The notes: generated by a model not told the origin, from the letters alone. DNA of 64,000 nt from Notospermus geniculatus (GCA_002633025.1 NMRB01001202.1:1-64000); one strand, 5' to 3'. Shown: positions 11,679 through 23,369, counted from the first letter of the stretch. Program-made: numbers and translations.

Positions 11679-12356
11679 CTTCTGGGACGGCTTGCTTCAT
11701 GCAATATTTCTTTACCCTCTTTATGTCTAGTTTGGAGAGAGAGACGTCGAACAACATGGCGCAGCTCATCGCGCCGAGGAGATATCCTCTTCGTTCTCCG
11801 GGACGTGTTCCAAGCAACACCATTGGGTTAAGTGTTTCCACGCTCCTGCCGCCAACGGGGAGAACAGTGCTCGAGTCGTCAACAATACCGAGAAGCGTCG
11901 GTCGCCAGCCATTGTAAGACACTGCAACAAAATGCCACACCCTGGGATTGATCTTCAGCTCACCACCAAAGTTACTGGATTTCGCTACGTCGTTTGTAGA
12001 ACGCGATGGCATATTAACATAGAGATTATAACCTGGAAAGGACCAAATATGTAAGCCGTAATGCTCCACTTTTGTAAAATAATCTATGAACGCGGCACTG
12101 GCACTTTCAAGTTTGACGAACGACGTGAATGTAAAGGTGCCGTTTGCGCCGACATTCATTGATATGGATTTTTTTATGCGAAGATACGACGTCGATCGCC
12201 CGTAGAATCGATAAGCTGTTTTATCTTCTCCCATTCGCCCAGCTGTTAATGTGACGTCATTTGCCGCAGCATCGTTGCCGAAGCCGGAGATATCGGTGCC
12301 TCCTGATGCTGAATTCATCATCCAGATGCCGACAGGTTGTGGATGAAAAGCGGTGC
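11679..12356 (-). CDS. LamG-like (concanavalin A-like) domain exon of kringle-LamG-PAN gene
   Basis: The 678-base minus-strand exon is bounded by acceptor aaaatttttacag and donor gaag|gtatgt. Both junctions are phase 1, the hallmark of shuffled extracellular modules, and the length is an exact multiple of three. It encodes about 226 residues of a LamG/pentraxin-like jelly-roll: the opening PVGIWMMNSASGGTDISGFG matches the usual 'PVAYWPLN..G..DxSGxGN' start, followed by FTFTSFVKL, RVWHFVAVSYNG and a late LLGAMSCAMLFDVSLS strand. Such domains bind glycans, steroids or matrix proteins. An open frame runs past the donor to a stop at 11629, but the good donor and the phase match to the PAN exon argue for splicing. 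A distance of 15.5 kb to the kringle exon leaves room for further unseen exons. Confidence 0.82.
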
Positions 12357-13590
12357 CTGTAAAAATTTTAACTACTATACGCCTTTCATAATTATATCCA
12401 ACATTTTAAAGATCCAAAATCTATCAAAACGTGAAATCGTCAAGAGAGTCTCAAACCACAACGTGATTGGTTACGCCGTCATTTTCCACCAGAGTGGCGC
12501 TGCGATCGTGAACGTAACCTTGATTATACGCAACGTGGAGCTCATGATTGGTTCACATCAGGCCTTACGACAAGCCTCCGTATGAATATAAATGAACTTA
12601 GTTGTTTGACTGGTGAATAACGAAGGGCATAATGAATACTTCATTATGTTTTCCTGGGTAATGACTGCATTATGAAATGAGACATACCGTTGAGTACATC
12701 CAGCACGTCGTTCTAATTCTTGTATACTCGTGCATATATGAAAGCACGTGGCTTGACACGCGCAATAAAGAATATGAAGTTTGCCAGTCCACTCAAACGG
12801 AAAGTAGATCTAATGTTCTGCATGCTTTTGGCTTTAAATTCAAAGACTAAATTAACTAAATTCAATTTGACTAAATCGACTAAAATAAACTTGACTAATT
12901 CATAGAGCGGGACTTTCCTTGTAATATGAACCTGTAGGGGCACGGCATAGTTTGTGTTGTGCGACAGCTGAACTATGAAAAAAGGGGTCTTTAATTTTTT
13001 AACACTTCTTAAAGTGCCCCCAGCCTACGCCCCTGGTGCGGGTTCGATCACCGGTTGAACTCATCTTCATGCGATGGAGAAGCCGCTACTATCTTTGGTA
13101 ACGCATTACTTCTCCTGTTTCCTCCTGCTATATTTACTGACCAAAAACCCTTAGCAGCGAATGATACTGGATTTGGCTCTCATTTCTATTCAATATTTTT
13201 ATCGCCTGGAAATCTTTTTCGTAGGTTGAAATTGCCATGGGAATATCCCGGCCATGACGTGGTGCTGGTAATCCAGTGGTGGTAAAAGCGGTGGTGGCGG
13301 TGGCGGAGGGGGAAGCAGAGGAAAATAATGCAGCCTATCCATACTGCCTGTCACAACAACGTCCCTCTTTCTATTACTGACCTCTTGTTATATCTCCCAA
13401 TCTCTGCGCACGTGTATAAAAAACAATTACGCCACCTTTGTTCGTCGTGTTACTAATTGCGAAACAGACCAAGTCTATGCATTCACTCGACCAGCAACCC
13501 ATTTCATTGGCCATGACAATCCTGCACGCGGAGCCGACTGTAAAATGGGCTGGCTTTCTATTCATTAGCGTAACGTATAGGTAACTTTTA
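12357..13590. other. Intron sequence with a low-complexity patch
   Basis: At 12832-12902 the sequence is a loose repeat of 'aaattaactaaattcaa'-type words. Around 13288-13312 there is a short GGT/GGC-rich run. I see no credible exon. Confidence 0.4.
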
Positions 13591-13717
13591 CAGTCCATTC
13601 TCGTTAAAGTGGCGGTATAACGAGGCTATTGTTGTTGCCAATGTTGAAATGCCTTCGACCGAGGAAATCAATTGTTTGTGGCGGTATATCGAGGGGCGGT
13701 ATAACGAGAGTGGACTG
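13591..13717. mobile_element. Pogo/Tigger-type MITE with TA duplication
   Basis: The ends cagtccattctcgtt and the complement of ataacgagagtggactg are inverted, and TA flanks both sides (13589-13590, 13718-13719). The 'ctcgttata' core is typical of pogo/Tigger ends. A related copy is at 56061-56159. Confidence 0.8.
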
Positions 13718-14452
13718 TATATTGTCACGTGACAGGTAATTCACCAATCGTGGTTGGCGTAGGAAGGCTTCATGGACGTAAAGTCATACGTTATAAGTAC
13801 ACTTTAGTCTTTTACCGAGTTATGCGTAGTTTCGGAGAGCATTACCAACGGGTTATGATTCCGAATTGTGGAAGTCCAAGGATTGTTAACTATGATGCCA
13901 AGAAGTCGGATTTAGAACAACATGTATTTATAGGATTTTCGGGGGCGGGGGGGACAAAACATAGAAATAATGGCACATGAAAATTGATGGATGGAAATAT
14001 CATACTAAAGTCCGCAAAGTCCTACGTGTTGAGGATAAGAGTTATATTTTTAGAGCAATATGCAACGCATGGTTTTTTGGGACATCCTGTATTATAATTC
14101 TTGAATAATACACGGAACAGAATGTAAACGAGTTTTTGGAGAAGCAACCACGTCTTTATCCTACCTGGTGTCCATGGAATAGCTGCGGACAGGACTAACA
14201 ACCTCCACCACAAAAAAATGTGAGCCATTTTCACCAACTATGAAGGATTGGATAATCAGGAGAGACGTCAGGGAAAATACGCATTGTTTTGCACGCACTG
14301 TGGAAAACACTCTGAATCGCGCGATTTGATAAGTCGGGTCGATTGCATGAGTCTTTTACCACAGACACTCAGTTCTAAAGGTAGTGGGTCGTGAAGGTTT
14401 GCTGTGGAGTACCACTTACTGCTGGGCGCAACCCCAGGGCATGAATCTTATT
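13718..14452. other. Intron sequence, nothing recognised
   Basis: The short open frames here show no domain, signal or conserved motif. Confidence 0.35.
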
Positions 14453-14735
14453 AATCTATATAATAATGCTGGAAGTCGGCTCAATAAAGTCACACTTAGA
14501 AGCTTTGTTTTGCCTCGAAATTCGGCGTGGTAATAGAGGATACCATAACCGGCTGCAACGGGCTGGTTTAATTTGCGAAGATGACTTGGTTCTGGTAGCA
14601 ATTTTACTTTCTTAACGGTGTTGTTCGATTGCTTTCTAAATTCTCCCTACCGCACACCGTGTTGCCCCAATTCCAGCCGTGCCGTGCATTCCAATCTCGG
14701 CCAAACTCAGAATCACCGACTGCCACGGTTTCTTG
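14453..14735 (+). repeat. Interspersed repeat, copy 1
   Basis: About 283 bases that recur in direct orientation at 54653-54934 with roughly 95 percent identity by eye (for example ataataatgctggaagtcgg and ttccagccgtgccgtgcatt). No inverted ends or coding signature are visible, so the class is unknown. Confidence 0.85.
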
Positions 14736-14739
14736 CAGG

Positions 14740-15030
14740 TAATCTTATAATTATCTTAGTAAGTATCTTAGCTATTTCTTAGTAAGATCTTAGTAAGAAA
14801 AATCTTAGTCAGGTTTTTTTCTGTTAAGAAACATTTTACTATGATTTTTCTTATAAGATTCTTACAAGAAGCAGCATCGAAGATTGTTCTTACTAAGATA
14901 TTGGTAAGAAAAATCTTACTAAGATTTTTCTTGTAAGAATCTTGTCAGAAAAATCATACTGAGATTTTCCTTATTCTTACTAAGAAAAAGCCAAATTATT
15001 TACTAAGAAAAATTGTAAGATTATTAGTGA
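14740..15030. repeat. TAAGAAAAATCTTA-type satellite-like tract
   Basis: The tract is built from irregular, self-complementary repeats of 'cttagtaagaaaaatctta' words on both strands. Any single strand could fold extensively. Not coding. Confidence 0.75.
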
Positions 15031-15325
15031 GATTCATGTCCTGGGAACGTTAAAGTCTGACTCCACCTGCATGTATATATCATTGATGAGGCACCTGCTA
15101 CCGACACAAGTGGCGAAGTTTAGCAAATTTTGGTGTAAATGAAAAAGTAGTTCCAGTCTAGTAATGGCTGGCACGCAGGTCATAGAATGCTGACAAATAC
15201 ACATGGGGCACAGTGGACCGAAACAGAGTGGAGCAATTAATTTTAATTAATGTTGATGAGCACAATGTCCATCTGCTGTGATCGAGCAACCAACTTTCAA
15301 AAAGCAGGCTTTCAGTGATGTGTTG

Positions 15326-15695
15326 TTAAAGGGACTAGGAAATGTTTTTCAAGTTTCGGTTATTACAAAATGCTAGTCTTTCATGATAAATTTCCACCGT
15401 CAATTCACTTTTTCAATTAACTGTTAATTACTGGCACCCAGACAAATCAGTCATCACCACACCATGGAGAATTCACCACGTCACTGGGAACCTCTCGCTG
15501 TATGTTTTGTATGGATTATGTTGATTAGGTTCCCAGTGACGTGGTGAATGCTCCATGGTGTGGTGATAACTGACTTGTCTGGGTGCCAGTAATTAACAGT
15601 TAATTGAAAAAGTGAATTGACGGTGGAAATTTATCATGAAAGACTAGCATTTTGTAATAACCGAAGCTTGAAAAAAATTTCCTAGTCCCTTTAAG
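15326..15695. mobile_element. Large foldback MITE with about 165-base arms
   Basis: The sequence from ttaaagggactagg at 15326 reads back as cctagtccctttaa ending at 15694. The arms stay complementary into the centre (ccacgtcactgggaacct at 15476-15493 against its complement at 15528 onward), leaving only a short loop. Few mismatches are visible, so insertion or homogenisation is recent. Confidence 0.88.
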
Positions 15696-15699
15696 ACCT

Positions 15700-16114
15700 G
15701 AGAGATATAAGCATAGGAATTACACCGGTTGAGTATGTCCTCTTTGAAAGATAAGCAGTTCCGCAATTTTGCTCTCTCGCTCACGTTTGACTGTTTCAGC
15801 TTTAAAAGGCGTATTACTGTTGTTTGTGTCATATTTCAAATCGTTCAATAGCCGACTGATATCGATTCGCTGCTCCTACAGTTTCGAAAACATAATAGTA
15901 CATACAATACAATAATTTTAGATATAAAGGAAACAGAAAAATGAACATTGAAATGTGAACATGTGTTATAAAAACTGAAACAATTACCAAATAACATACT
16001 TTGATTTAATGAAACTAAAAAAAAAGTCCTACAATTTAATATGAAAGATAGCCAACATGACGTCTTTAGATAATTCAATATGGAATGAGGTTCTGAGCTT
16101 CGCACCATATTCCT
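15700..16114. other. AT-rich non-coding stretch
   Basis: I see no gene features here. Confidence 0.35.
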
Positions 16115-16529
16115 AAAGGAAATATCACCTCCTCTCCCCAATGAGAGTTCTCTCTTTTTTCCCAATACTTTAAATGAATTTCTATATGGTAATAATAGAT
16201 TCAATTTAGAATATAATAAGGCACTTTTCAAAATCGTTCAAAATTTCATCTTACGAACAAAAAGATTCAAATAATAATTACTCCTTAGGCCATCAACGTG
16301 AATTATTATTCACCAGTTTCCCTGGTTATTATTTAATTACCTTATTTCTGTTGTAAGTAAACATTATGTATGTACTTTAGGAGACATGTGTTTTAAGCAT
16401 TGTTTTGCTTGTTTCATGTCTCCTAGTTATTTCACTTAGAGTTAATAAAATATATTATATATATATATATATATATAAAAGGAAATATCACCTCCTCTCC
16501 CCAAGGAGAGTTCTCTCTTTTTTCCCAAT
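16115..16529. repeat. Direct repeat pair of 52 bases around a (TA)n microsatellite
   Basis: 16115-16166 and 16478-16529 are almost identical (aaaggaaatatcacctcctc ... cccaat). The second copy follows a (TA)n run at about 16447-16477. Confidence 0.85.
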
Positions 16530-16633
16530 CCCTATTCCATCTTTAGCCGCTATCTGTTCATCTTTTATTAATGCCATACCTTGTGTACTGGACTGTGCAG
16601 TTTGCAGCTCAAATGTCTCTTATTTTCTTCATC

Positions 16634-16987
16634 TAGCTAGGGCTAGAAGGCTTCGGCTCTGGCTGCCATTTTGTTGCTGACGTCACTGTAACGGTCCATT
16701 TTCTGGTAAAATTTCATTCTCCTCCGGTCTACAAATTGGCGATTATTTTGCCTTTTTGTTACAGATCTGCAACACATACCAACTTTCTCATCAACAGAAA
16801 CTTCCTCGGTGTTGCCATTTCGCACGATTCGGCTTGTTCAATCACATTAGCACCCACGTGGTTACCGGCATTCCATTCTAAAAATAACCCGAGATGTCAA
16901 CATAACGGTATCCGCGCATGCGCACTGAGATCCGCGACAAATTTTTGTCGCGAAAATGGCAGCCAGAGCCGAAGCCTTCTAGCCCTA
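16634..16987. mobile_element. Inverted-repeat element with 35-base arms
   Basis: tagggctagaaggcttcgg... at 16638-16672 is complementary to 16953-16987. The interior contains a second small hairpin (ccgcgacaaatttttgtcgcg, about 16932-16952). The arms are almost perfect. Confidence 0.85.
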
Positions 16988-17096
16988 GCGGTGGCTTCGG
17001 GAACCAAAATGTTTCTTCATTCCATGTGTTTACCCGTTACAAATAATTATGGTTCCCGATCATCAAGAACGGGAACCATATTGTTTTTGGTCGTGG

Positions 17097-17153
17097 TGTC
17101 TGTGTGTGTGTGTATCTGTCCGTCTGTGTGTGTGTCTGTCTGTCTGTCTGTGT
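17097..17153. repeat. (TG)n/(CTGT)n microsatellite
   Basis: A compound simple repeat, preceded at 17051-17077 by a 'ggttcccg...cgggaacc' hairpin. Confidence 0.9.
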
Positions 17154-17639
17154 ATCCGGTCTGCCACGCCTTCATATCTTATCTCCGTCAACAGCTACAG
17201 CTCTGGTACCGTAACACATCCTACCCCTAGGTTTGTCAACCTGGGCTATCCAATGAGCTAATCATTTTCAACATTAGATGCCTCCATCATGATGTAATCA
17301 ACATATCAGACTTGATATTTTGTCCGTCACGCTTTGATCTGATTCCATAACTCGGCTCCTTTAACACCTAGAGCAACAGAAACAAGTTCTACCCTTAGGT
17401 TTTCATACCCTCGGAATCGAATGGACTGATTACTTTTGATCTGAGATGTTGGGGTCATAATGATATCGATATCACAAATTTGATATTTTGAGACAACTTG
17501 CCATATTGTCAACTGAGCAACATGAAACAAGTCTTAGTTATTGCCTGCTTTATCGAAGGACATGACTGTGTTAAAATTCTCAGCCTCACGTGTCTTGGTG
17601 ATCGAGAGATCATGAGATTTTGATATATCAAACTTGATA

Positions 17640-17910
17640 ATTTGAAATATCTCTGCCCGTGGTAGAGGTGGAGGCTTGATATCATCCCTACTTAGGTTAT
17701 TGAGGATGCTTATATCGATTATGCAATGACCTTGATGATCAGAGGTCAAGGTCAAGGTCAAACTTCATAATTTGAAATATCTTTGTCTGTGGTAGCAGTG
17801 CAGGTCTGATAGCACCCATACTTAGGTTGTTGAGGATGCCCATTTCGATTGTGCAATGACCTTGATGATCATAGGTCAAGGTCAGAGGTCAAGGTCAAAC
17901 TTGACACTGT
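17640..17910 (+). repeat. Diverged tandem repeat with 'ggtcaaggtcaa' motif
   Basis: Two units of about 130-150 bases are visible (cttaggttnttgaggatgc... gcaatgaccttgatgatca... aggtcaaggtcaaac), with short internal ggtcaa iterations. Confidence 0.8.
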
Positions 17911-17930
17911 CATAATATGTCATATCATGT

Positions 17931-17968
17931 CATGCCATGCCATGCCATGCCATGCCATGCCATGCCAT
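17931..17968 (+). repeat. (CATGC)n pentanucleotide repeat
   Basis: About seven uninterrupted catgc units, followed by a short 'acatc' run near 17998-18013. Confidence 0.9.
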
Positions 17969-18799
17969 ATATCACATCGCATGCCATCGGACAACACCAC
18001 ATCACATCACATCAAGGTATCCTGATCTCTGTCAATGTATCCTGATCTCTATCAATATATCTTGATCTCTATCAGTGTACCATTCGTGTAGAAGTACCTG
18101 TACATCGGGAACCATACGACATTTACAATGTCATCTTGTTTGTAATGAGACGACTTTTGTGTTATTAAGAGAGTTTTATTAATTGTGGCTTTGATAATTA
18201 TTACCCAAGCCATAATTTTTAAGTGGCTTGGGTAATTTTAAAACCATCTTCAATACGGTTCTGTCTGGTTTGAAAATTTATGCGACACCTGTTATGAATG
18301 ATAATGTCACTGTTAACTGCGGACGGCCGTGGTGCGGCCAAAAGAAATTCAGCATAGGGAGTCTTGGAGCATACCGACAAACTGCTATCTATTCTTGACC
18401 ACCTGTCTGCTAACTCCCGGTACCGTGTCAGTCCGTCTTTTGCCACCTTAGAAAAATCGTCATTCGCTTTAATGCAACTGTTGCAAAGAACGCACAATCA
18501 TGACAATTCTCCCTCACTGGCTCCCTGGCTCAAGAACGGTTTTGCTGCCATTGCCGTAGCTTCCACAAAAGTCTATTGCTTGCCCATGACAACATTCTCT
18601 GATAAAGTCACAGCATCACAGAATCTGCAAGAAATCTTGGTTATTTATCCCCATTGAAATAATGGAGAGAGCAGCCCCATTATCATCAAAGACACACCAT
18701 GTATACTGAGCATTGGGTGATGTTGAATCCCCTTTACACCACGAAATTTGCGCGGTGTTCGGTCTGCATGGACTGGGCATGGTTTTTGTGGTTTAGCCG

Positions 18800-18985
18800 T
18801 CTCCCCACATTCTAGTTCACAACTATTTTTTTCTAGTTGGCAACTAGTTAGCAGGGTTCCTAGTGCCGTTTTATGAGTAGAAAATTAGATGTCAACTAAC
18901 AAGAAGGCAACTAGTAAGTTAAAAGCCAACTATCCCCTAGATACCAACTATTTTAGCAGCCTTTTATGAATATGGCCCACTCAGA
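18800..18985. mobile_element. Degenerate PIF/Harbinger-type MITE end
   Basis: The tract is rich in 'ttggcaactagtt' words and ends with tttatgaatatggccc, the same terminal motif as the Harbinger element at 46304-47312. The left end is degraded. Confidence 0.55.
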
Positions 18986-19440
18986 ATTTCATATTCGTTA
19001 GACTTGCCCTATGCTCGAAGCACTGAGAGAAGTCAACTTCAGCTTTTCTTTTGGCTCAAGTCCCACCCCAACTGTGCAAACCACTGCGTACAATAAACGT
19101 CTGAGTATTCTGAGGTACATGTAATAGGATAATTATTCTAAATCTAATTGCATAATAGTAGTTTGTTCCGCCAGACCGTGGAGCTTTTCCATGAGGTGTA
19201 TCTATTTTTAACGCTCGGAATTCCATGGCTGACGTGACATCATCATGGGTTCCCCAGAGCTATTTATAGAATTTCCCGCGATTCTGCCCTGGACCTCTTG
19301 ACCAGTGGCGCCGGCTGGTTGAAGGTAAATGGTACTCATAGCCTAATAGCCGGTTCCCTCTAGAGTCCCTTTAAGTAGGCCTATGACTGGTGCAACCGGG
19401 CCCGCGTCCGAGGTTGGACATCGGTAGTGGAACGTCTGTA

Positions 19441-19572
19441 AGGCTTCCTGTACATAGAAGTATACGGTATACGAAAAGGCGGGTTAACAAAGGCATTCCG
19501 TGTATTCACGACCGTGAAGCCATTGTTAACCGGCGTTTTCGTATAGCGTATACTTCAATATAAAGGAAGCCT
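19441..19572. mobile_element. Small hairpin MITE nested in another element
   Basis: aggcttcct at the left matches aggaagcct at the right, and the arms are about 85 percent complementary for some 55 bases (gtatacggtatacgaaaa against ttttcgtatagcgtatac). The related element at 9.9 kb lacks it. Confidence 0.8.
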
Positions 19573-19906
19573 CAGGTAGCGACCGCGAAATCATGGACAT
19601 GAACAGACGTGACTTTGACGCATCGTAATATCAGAATAAAACAAGGATTTGATACAGCAGTATGCATCTTCATCGTCTGATGAGGAAGACCAAGGACGCA
19701 TATTAAAGTATAAAGTCGATGGGTCGCACTTAGAAGAACTTTTGGCGACATATTTGCCTGGCATTGAGCTTGTCGAGAACAAGCGTACGGTGAAGCAGCC
19801 GATTGTTACCGTGGTCCCGGCTGTGGAATGGTCTGCTTTCATTTACTATTTCAACCAGGTGTTTCTTCACCTCACGACCTTTTGAGATAAACATTCCTTC
19901 CCTGTA

Positions 19907-20482
19907 TAGTCTCGCGTCACCAGCCTCTCTCTCTTACAGGAGAGAGTCTGGTAGCAAAGGCCAAAACTTTCGTTACCGCCAGGTGGCGAGTGTCCAGCTC
20001 AGAGCATCCGAATCTGATTGGCCAACGGCTGTTTAAACATGGCTGCGCCCATGAAACGCATGATGAACGAATGAGTCTGAGGGAAAATTTACCTTTTTAG
20101 CACGGAAGGAACGACTATCCAGGGTCGTCGATTGCTGGAATAAGCCGATTGTACAATAGGACTTACATTTTGTGCCATGGATTATGTCACTTCCGACCAG
20201 GGAGTCGAAGTTCAGCCGGACGGTAAATCGATCCTGATACAATACAATTCCACTTTATTTCATCAGCGATCCACCTTACTTAAAAAGACCATTTCCCTCG
20301 GACTATTTCGTTCCTTGTTCGTTCATCATGCGTTTCATGGGCGCAGCCATGTTTAATCAGCCGTTGGCCAATCAGATTCGGATGCTCTGAGCTGGACACT
20401 CGCCACCTGGCGGTAACGAAAGTTTTGGCCTTTGCTACCAGACTCTCTCCTGTAAGAGAGAGAGGCTGGTGACGCGAGACTA
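19907..20482. mobile_element. 576-bp foldback MITE, 165-base near-perfect TIRs, 8-bp TSD
   Basis: Left arm 19907-20071 (starting tagtctcgcgtcaccagcct) and right arm about 20318-20482 are complementary with only about one mismatch visible. The 8-base word tccctgta flanks both sides (19899-19906 and 20483-20490). The paralogous sequence at 23561-23568 has a single tccctgta and no insert, which is an empty site. An 8-base duplication fits hAT, P or Mutator-type transposition. The inner 245 bases carry no clear frame. Confidence 0.92.
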
Positions 20483-20769
20483 TCCCTGTACGACGGAAGG
20501 GAGGTCAAAAACTGCTCCAATTCACCTTTAGGAACACAATTTTTTTGTGCGGCCATGACGGAGATATCAGAATTCGTTTTCAGCTACACGAACAGCTTAC
20601 CACTTACCTCGGACGCAGGTTTTAAACTGGTGCGATTTTCAAAATGATGCGTGATGTTTAGGGTCTAAACGTCACTCAGGCTTGTTCTAGGGGACGTGTA
20701 GGGTCATCAAGTTTTGTCCTGGGTTACATTGAGGGTTACCCAGGACGACATTCACCCATTCGGCGTTAC

Positions 20770-21300
20770 TACAAGGCCCTATTATGGATTGGGGTTTATT
20801 GTTTGCTTTCAGAAAGTTGTTGAGCAAAACAGCAATTACCGTAGTTGCTTGTACAATTAATATACAGAGTCTCTGCTTTTATATGCAGCCTTTTAGTTCT
20901 GGTCCTGACAAGTTACGAATCACTATCATCACAAATACTTCCGGCGCACTTATGATTCGTTTGTGTCGAACGATTGCTTGGATTTTGAAACCCCAGACTG
21001 CTTTGAGAGCAAATATTCGGTGTAATAAAGCCCGGCAGGCATGCTGGATAATGGCTATAATACTTTTTGGCATGAAATGGGCAAAAAAGGCATAATCAAA
21101 CATGATGATGGAGAGAACTGTGGTTCTGACGCACATCGACAGTTTGCAAGAGGCGAGGGCAACGTTACAAAGTTACTGGATCAGGAAATCGTTTCGTTTC
21201 ATGTTCCCGTCTCAGTTCACATTTTATCCGTGCTTTTGTACAGTTCTATTCAATGGTGACAGTCATTATCAACTTTCATAACTAATGTACCGGTACACAA
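20770..21300 (+). promoter_or_regulatory. Duplicated 5' flank of GPCR copy 1
   Basis: This non-coding segment is conserved with 24128-24650 (for example tttgctttcagaaagttgtt and gaacgattgcttggatttt), so it probably contains the promoter and 5' UTR of the receptor. No TATA box is evident. A splice-acceptor-like tgctttcag occurs at both sites, so a 5' non-coding exon is possible. Confidence 0.4.
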
Positions 21301-21306
21301 AGTCGA

Positions 21307-22362
21307 ATGGAGAATTTTACAACCACAGCCTTCGCTACAATGGCTAACGCTGCCGTCGCTGCAGATGGAACTTTTGGCCCCAAATGCAGAGGTTATTCAC
21401 GCTCGTCAATGCATAGGAGCCAATACACCTTCTTCGTGGTTGTTGTGAATGTTTTCTTGTTGCCAATCTTCGTCGTCTTAGGTGTCATCAGTAACAGCTT
21501 GGCCATCGTAACGCTTGGGCGGGAGCGGCCATTCACGTCCACGTCTGTGTACCTAAGGTGTCTCGCCGTTGCAGATACCCTTTTCCTAATCTTTAAGTTG
21601 CTCTACTCCACATCCTACCGAATCCATTTGTATTTTGGTGTACTTATGGTATTAAGGATTTTCCAAAGACTCGCAAAGTCGTATTTGTTCACATTTTATC
21701 TCGTAGCTAAAATGTGGTCAGTGTACATCACTGTAAGTGTCGCAGTAGAACGCTTCATCGTCGTCTGCAAACCTCTGAGGGCAGCGTCACTTTGTACGAT
21801 CAGGAATGCACGTCTCGCGTGCATTATCACCGGTTTGTTGTCTTTTTGCTACTTTATGGTTTACATGTTCATTGGCAAAATCACCTGGAAGTATGATCCG
21901 TGTTCCGGTTTTTATTTCCCTTCCCATTCTTGGTCACCCATCTATTACAATATATACTTCCGAATGATCCTGACCTGTATATACCTCATAGTCAGGTCTT
22001 TTGCGCCTACGCTCATCTTGATTTACCTTTCCTATCGCATCGTCTTTGCTCTGAAAGAATCAGGTTTAACAAGTCATGCAGGCGGTGGAGTTAAGGGTGG
22101 AAAGAAGAAACTTGCCGGGACAGTCCGGGTTGTAGCAGTTGTAATCGTTTTTGTCGTACTGGAACTGCCGGGAACTGTTATTCAGATACCCTTCGCTATT
22201 CGTTCCTATGCCCCTCAACATAACATTGTCAGCGTTTATTATAAAATGGGTCTATCATTCACGAATCTTTTAGAGCTGGTGAACAGTTCTTTGAACTTTT
22301 ATATTTACTGTATAACAGGGGCACGATTCAGGCGTGCATTACGACAGTTGTTCACCGGTTAA
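21307..22362 (+). CDS. Class A peptide-receptor-like GPCR, tandem copy 1
   Basis: This intronless 351-residue receptor has an N-terminal sequon (NFT at residue 3), TM1 with GVISNSLAIV (59-68), TM2 LAVADTLFLI (86-95), TM3 ending in VAVERFIVVCKPL (145-157; an ERF form of the DRY motif), TM5 SFAPTLILIYLSYR (231-244), TM6 with LELPG (285-289) and TM7 NSSLNFYIY (326-334), where NPxxY reads NFYIY as in many FMRFamide-receptor-like proteins. No cysteine is present at the TM2/TM3 boundary although ECL2 has Cys199, so the canonical disulphide seems lost; Cys27 in the N terminus could substitute. It lies antisense inside the inferred large intron of the kringle-LamG-PAN gene. The ligand is unknown. The start is the ATG shared by both copies. 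Confidence 0.9.
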   Translation: MENFTTTAFATMANAAVAADGTFGPKCRGYSRSSMHRSQYTFFVVVVNVFLLPIFVVLGVISNSLAIVTLGRERPFTSTSVYLRCLAVADTLFLIFKLLYSTSYRIHLYFGVLMVLRIFQRLAKSYLFTFYLVAKMWSVYITVSVAVERFIVVCKPLRAASLCTIRNARLACIITGLLSFCYFMVYMFIGKITWKYDPCSGFYFPSHSWSPIYYNIYFRMILTCIYLIVRSFAPTLILIYLSYRIVFALKESGLTSHAGGGVKGGKKKLAGTVRVVAVVIVFVVLELPGTVIQIPFAIRSYAPQHNIVSVYYKMGLSFTNLLELVNSSLNFYIYCITGARFRRALRQLFTG

Positions 22363-23100
22363 CATTCATGTATACATTCATGACTATTACTGCGTCTTTT
22401 TTGGACTTCCACTGAATATCCGTATGATATCAATTCAACGTCAGCCAAAGTTTATGGTAAATGGGTATCCAATCGTCATCCGTAATTTATCCAACCTACT
22501 TTTATCCAAATGGATAAAGAAAACTTTCCTTGTGATTCTGCGTTCACACCTTCATAGCGTGAGATTTTCGTTCTGGGGGAAAAAGAAATGGGTAAAACTG
22601 TTGAACAAGGAAATGTGATTTATTTTCTCTTCTTTTTAACATTAATATTCCCCAAAAAGTGCAAAGAAATATCGGCATCTCTTCTTTCTTGATGGCCCCG
22701 TCTTTCAATAAGAAAATGGTGCCCGTCATGGAGGGGACATTATAAAAATGGTGCCCGGCGTAGAGGGCGGTAAAGCGAAAAGTCAGGCCGAGAAAGCCAT
22801 GTTGCCCGAGGCGCCGGCCGAGGGCAACACTGCTTTCGAGGGGTGACATTTTGCCCTAGCGCCCGACACGACGTGCACTATATTGCACCGAAAGTCATCA
22901 GAGAATTATTTGCGGTGTTTATCGTCACTCAAATCTGCTGTGCGCCGCAGCACGGCGGATGTTATGTCGATGCAGACGTAAATGAACGCACGACACTGAA
23001 CAATCATATGACGCAGATCGGCGCTGTTCGCTTGCTCATTTCTTTGAAATTGTGAGCTTAACTTGCGATAAGTTTGGGCCATTGTGTTAAGACAAATGTT
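22363..23100 (+). repeat. Duplicated 3' flank of GPCR copy 1
   Basis: It aligns with 25714-26740. It includes a dispersed-element segment with 'aaaatggtgccc' and 'gaggggtgacatttt' words also seen at 8.4-8.5 kb. Confidence 0.75.
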
Positions 23101-23369
23101 AACTGTTGACCCATGCTATTGATGAGCACAAAAGCTTGCAATATTGACTGGTATTTTGGCGATTTTGATTGCAAAACTGCCGTCTCAGTTGAAGCGAGAA
23201 ACAAAATGGCGGCTGTCTCAACGGTTCAAGCATTTTGCAGGGAAACATTCCAACCGGCAATATTTTCCGAGCGAACATGCCGAAATGTTGGCTGCTCACA
23301 TGACTGCTCTCGGCCAATCGTATTCACGGAAACTTACTTGAGGTACGATATACCGAAATATCACCCCGA

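Larger units (their letters stand above)
19400..20765 (+). mobile_element. Member of the cacccag long-TIR family carrying two nested insertions
   Basis: The flanking text gcgtccgaggttgg, tagtggaacgtct and aaatcatggacatgaa matches the complement of the element at 9470-10120. The right end is the cacccag-type block finishing in cattcacccattcgg at 20762. Its interior holds a frame (about 19649-19885) beginning with a Ser run and an acidic stretch and continuing GIELVENKRTVKQPIVTVV; the same frame reappears at 23390-23560 with few changes. The product is unknown. It is interrupted by a hairpin MITE (19441-19572) and by the foldback element at 19907-20482. Confidence 0.7.
20620..23350 (+). repeat. 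Segmental tandem duplication, copy 1 (GPCR unit)
   Basis: This unit aligns with about 23975-27222 at an offset of about 3.35 kb. It contains a transposon end, the GPCR promoter region, the GPCR coding region and a 3' flank with 'aaaatggtgcccgtca' and 'ctctcggccaatcgtattca' landmarks. Differences are mainly transposon insertions in copy 2 and about 110 extra bases near 23155-23280 in copy 1. Confidence 0.85.
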
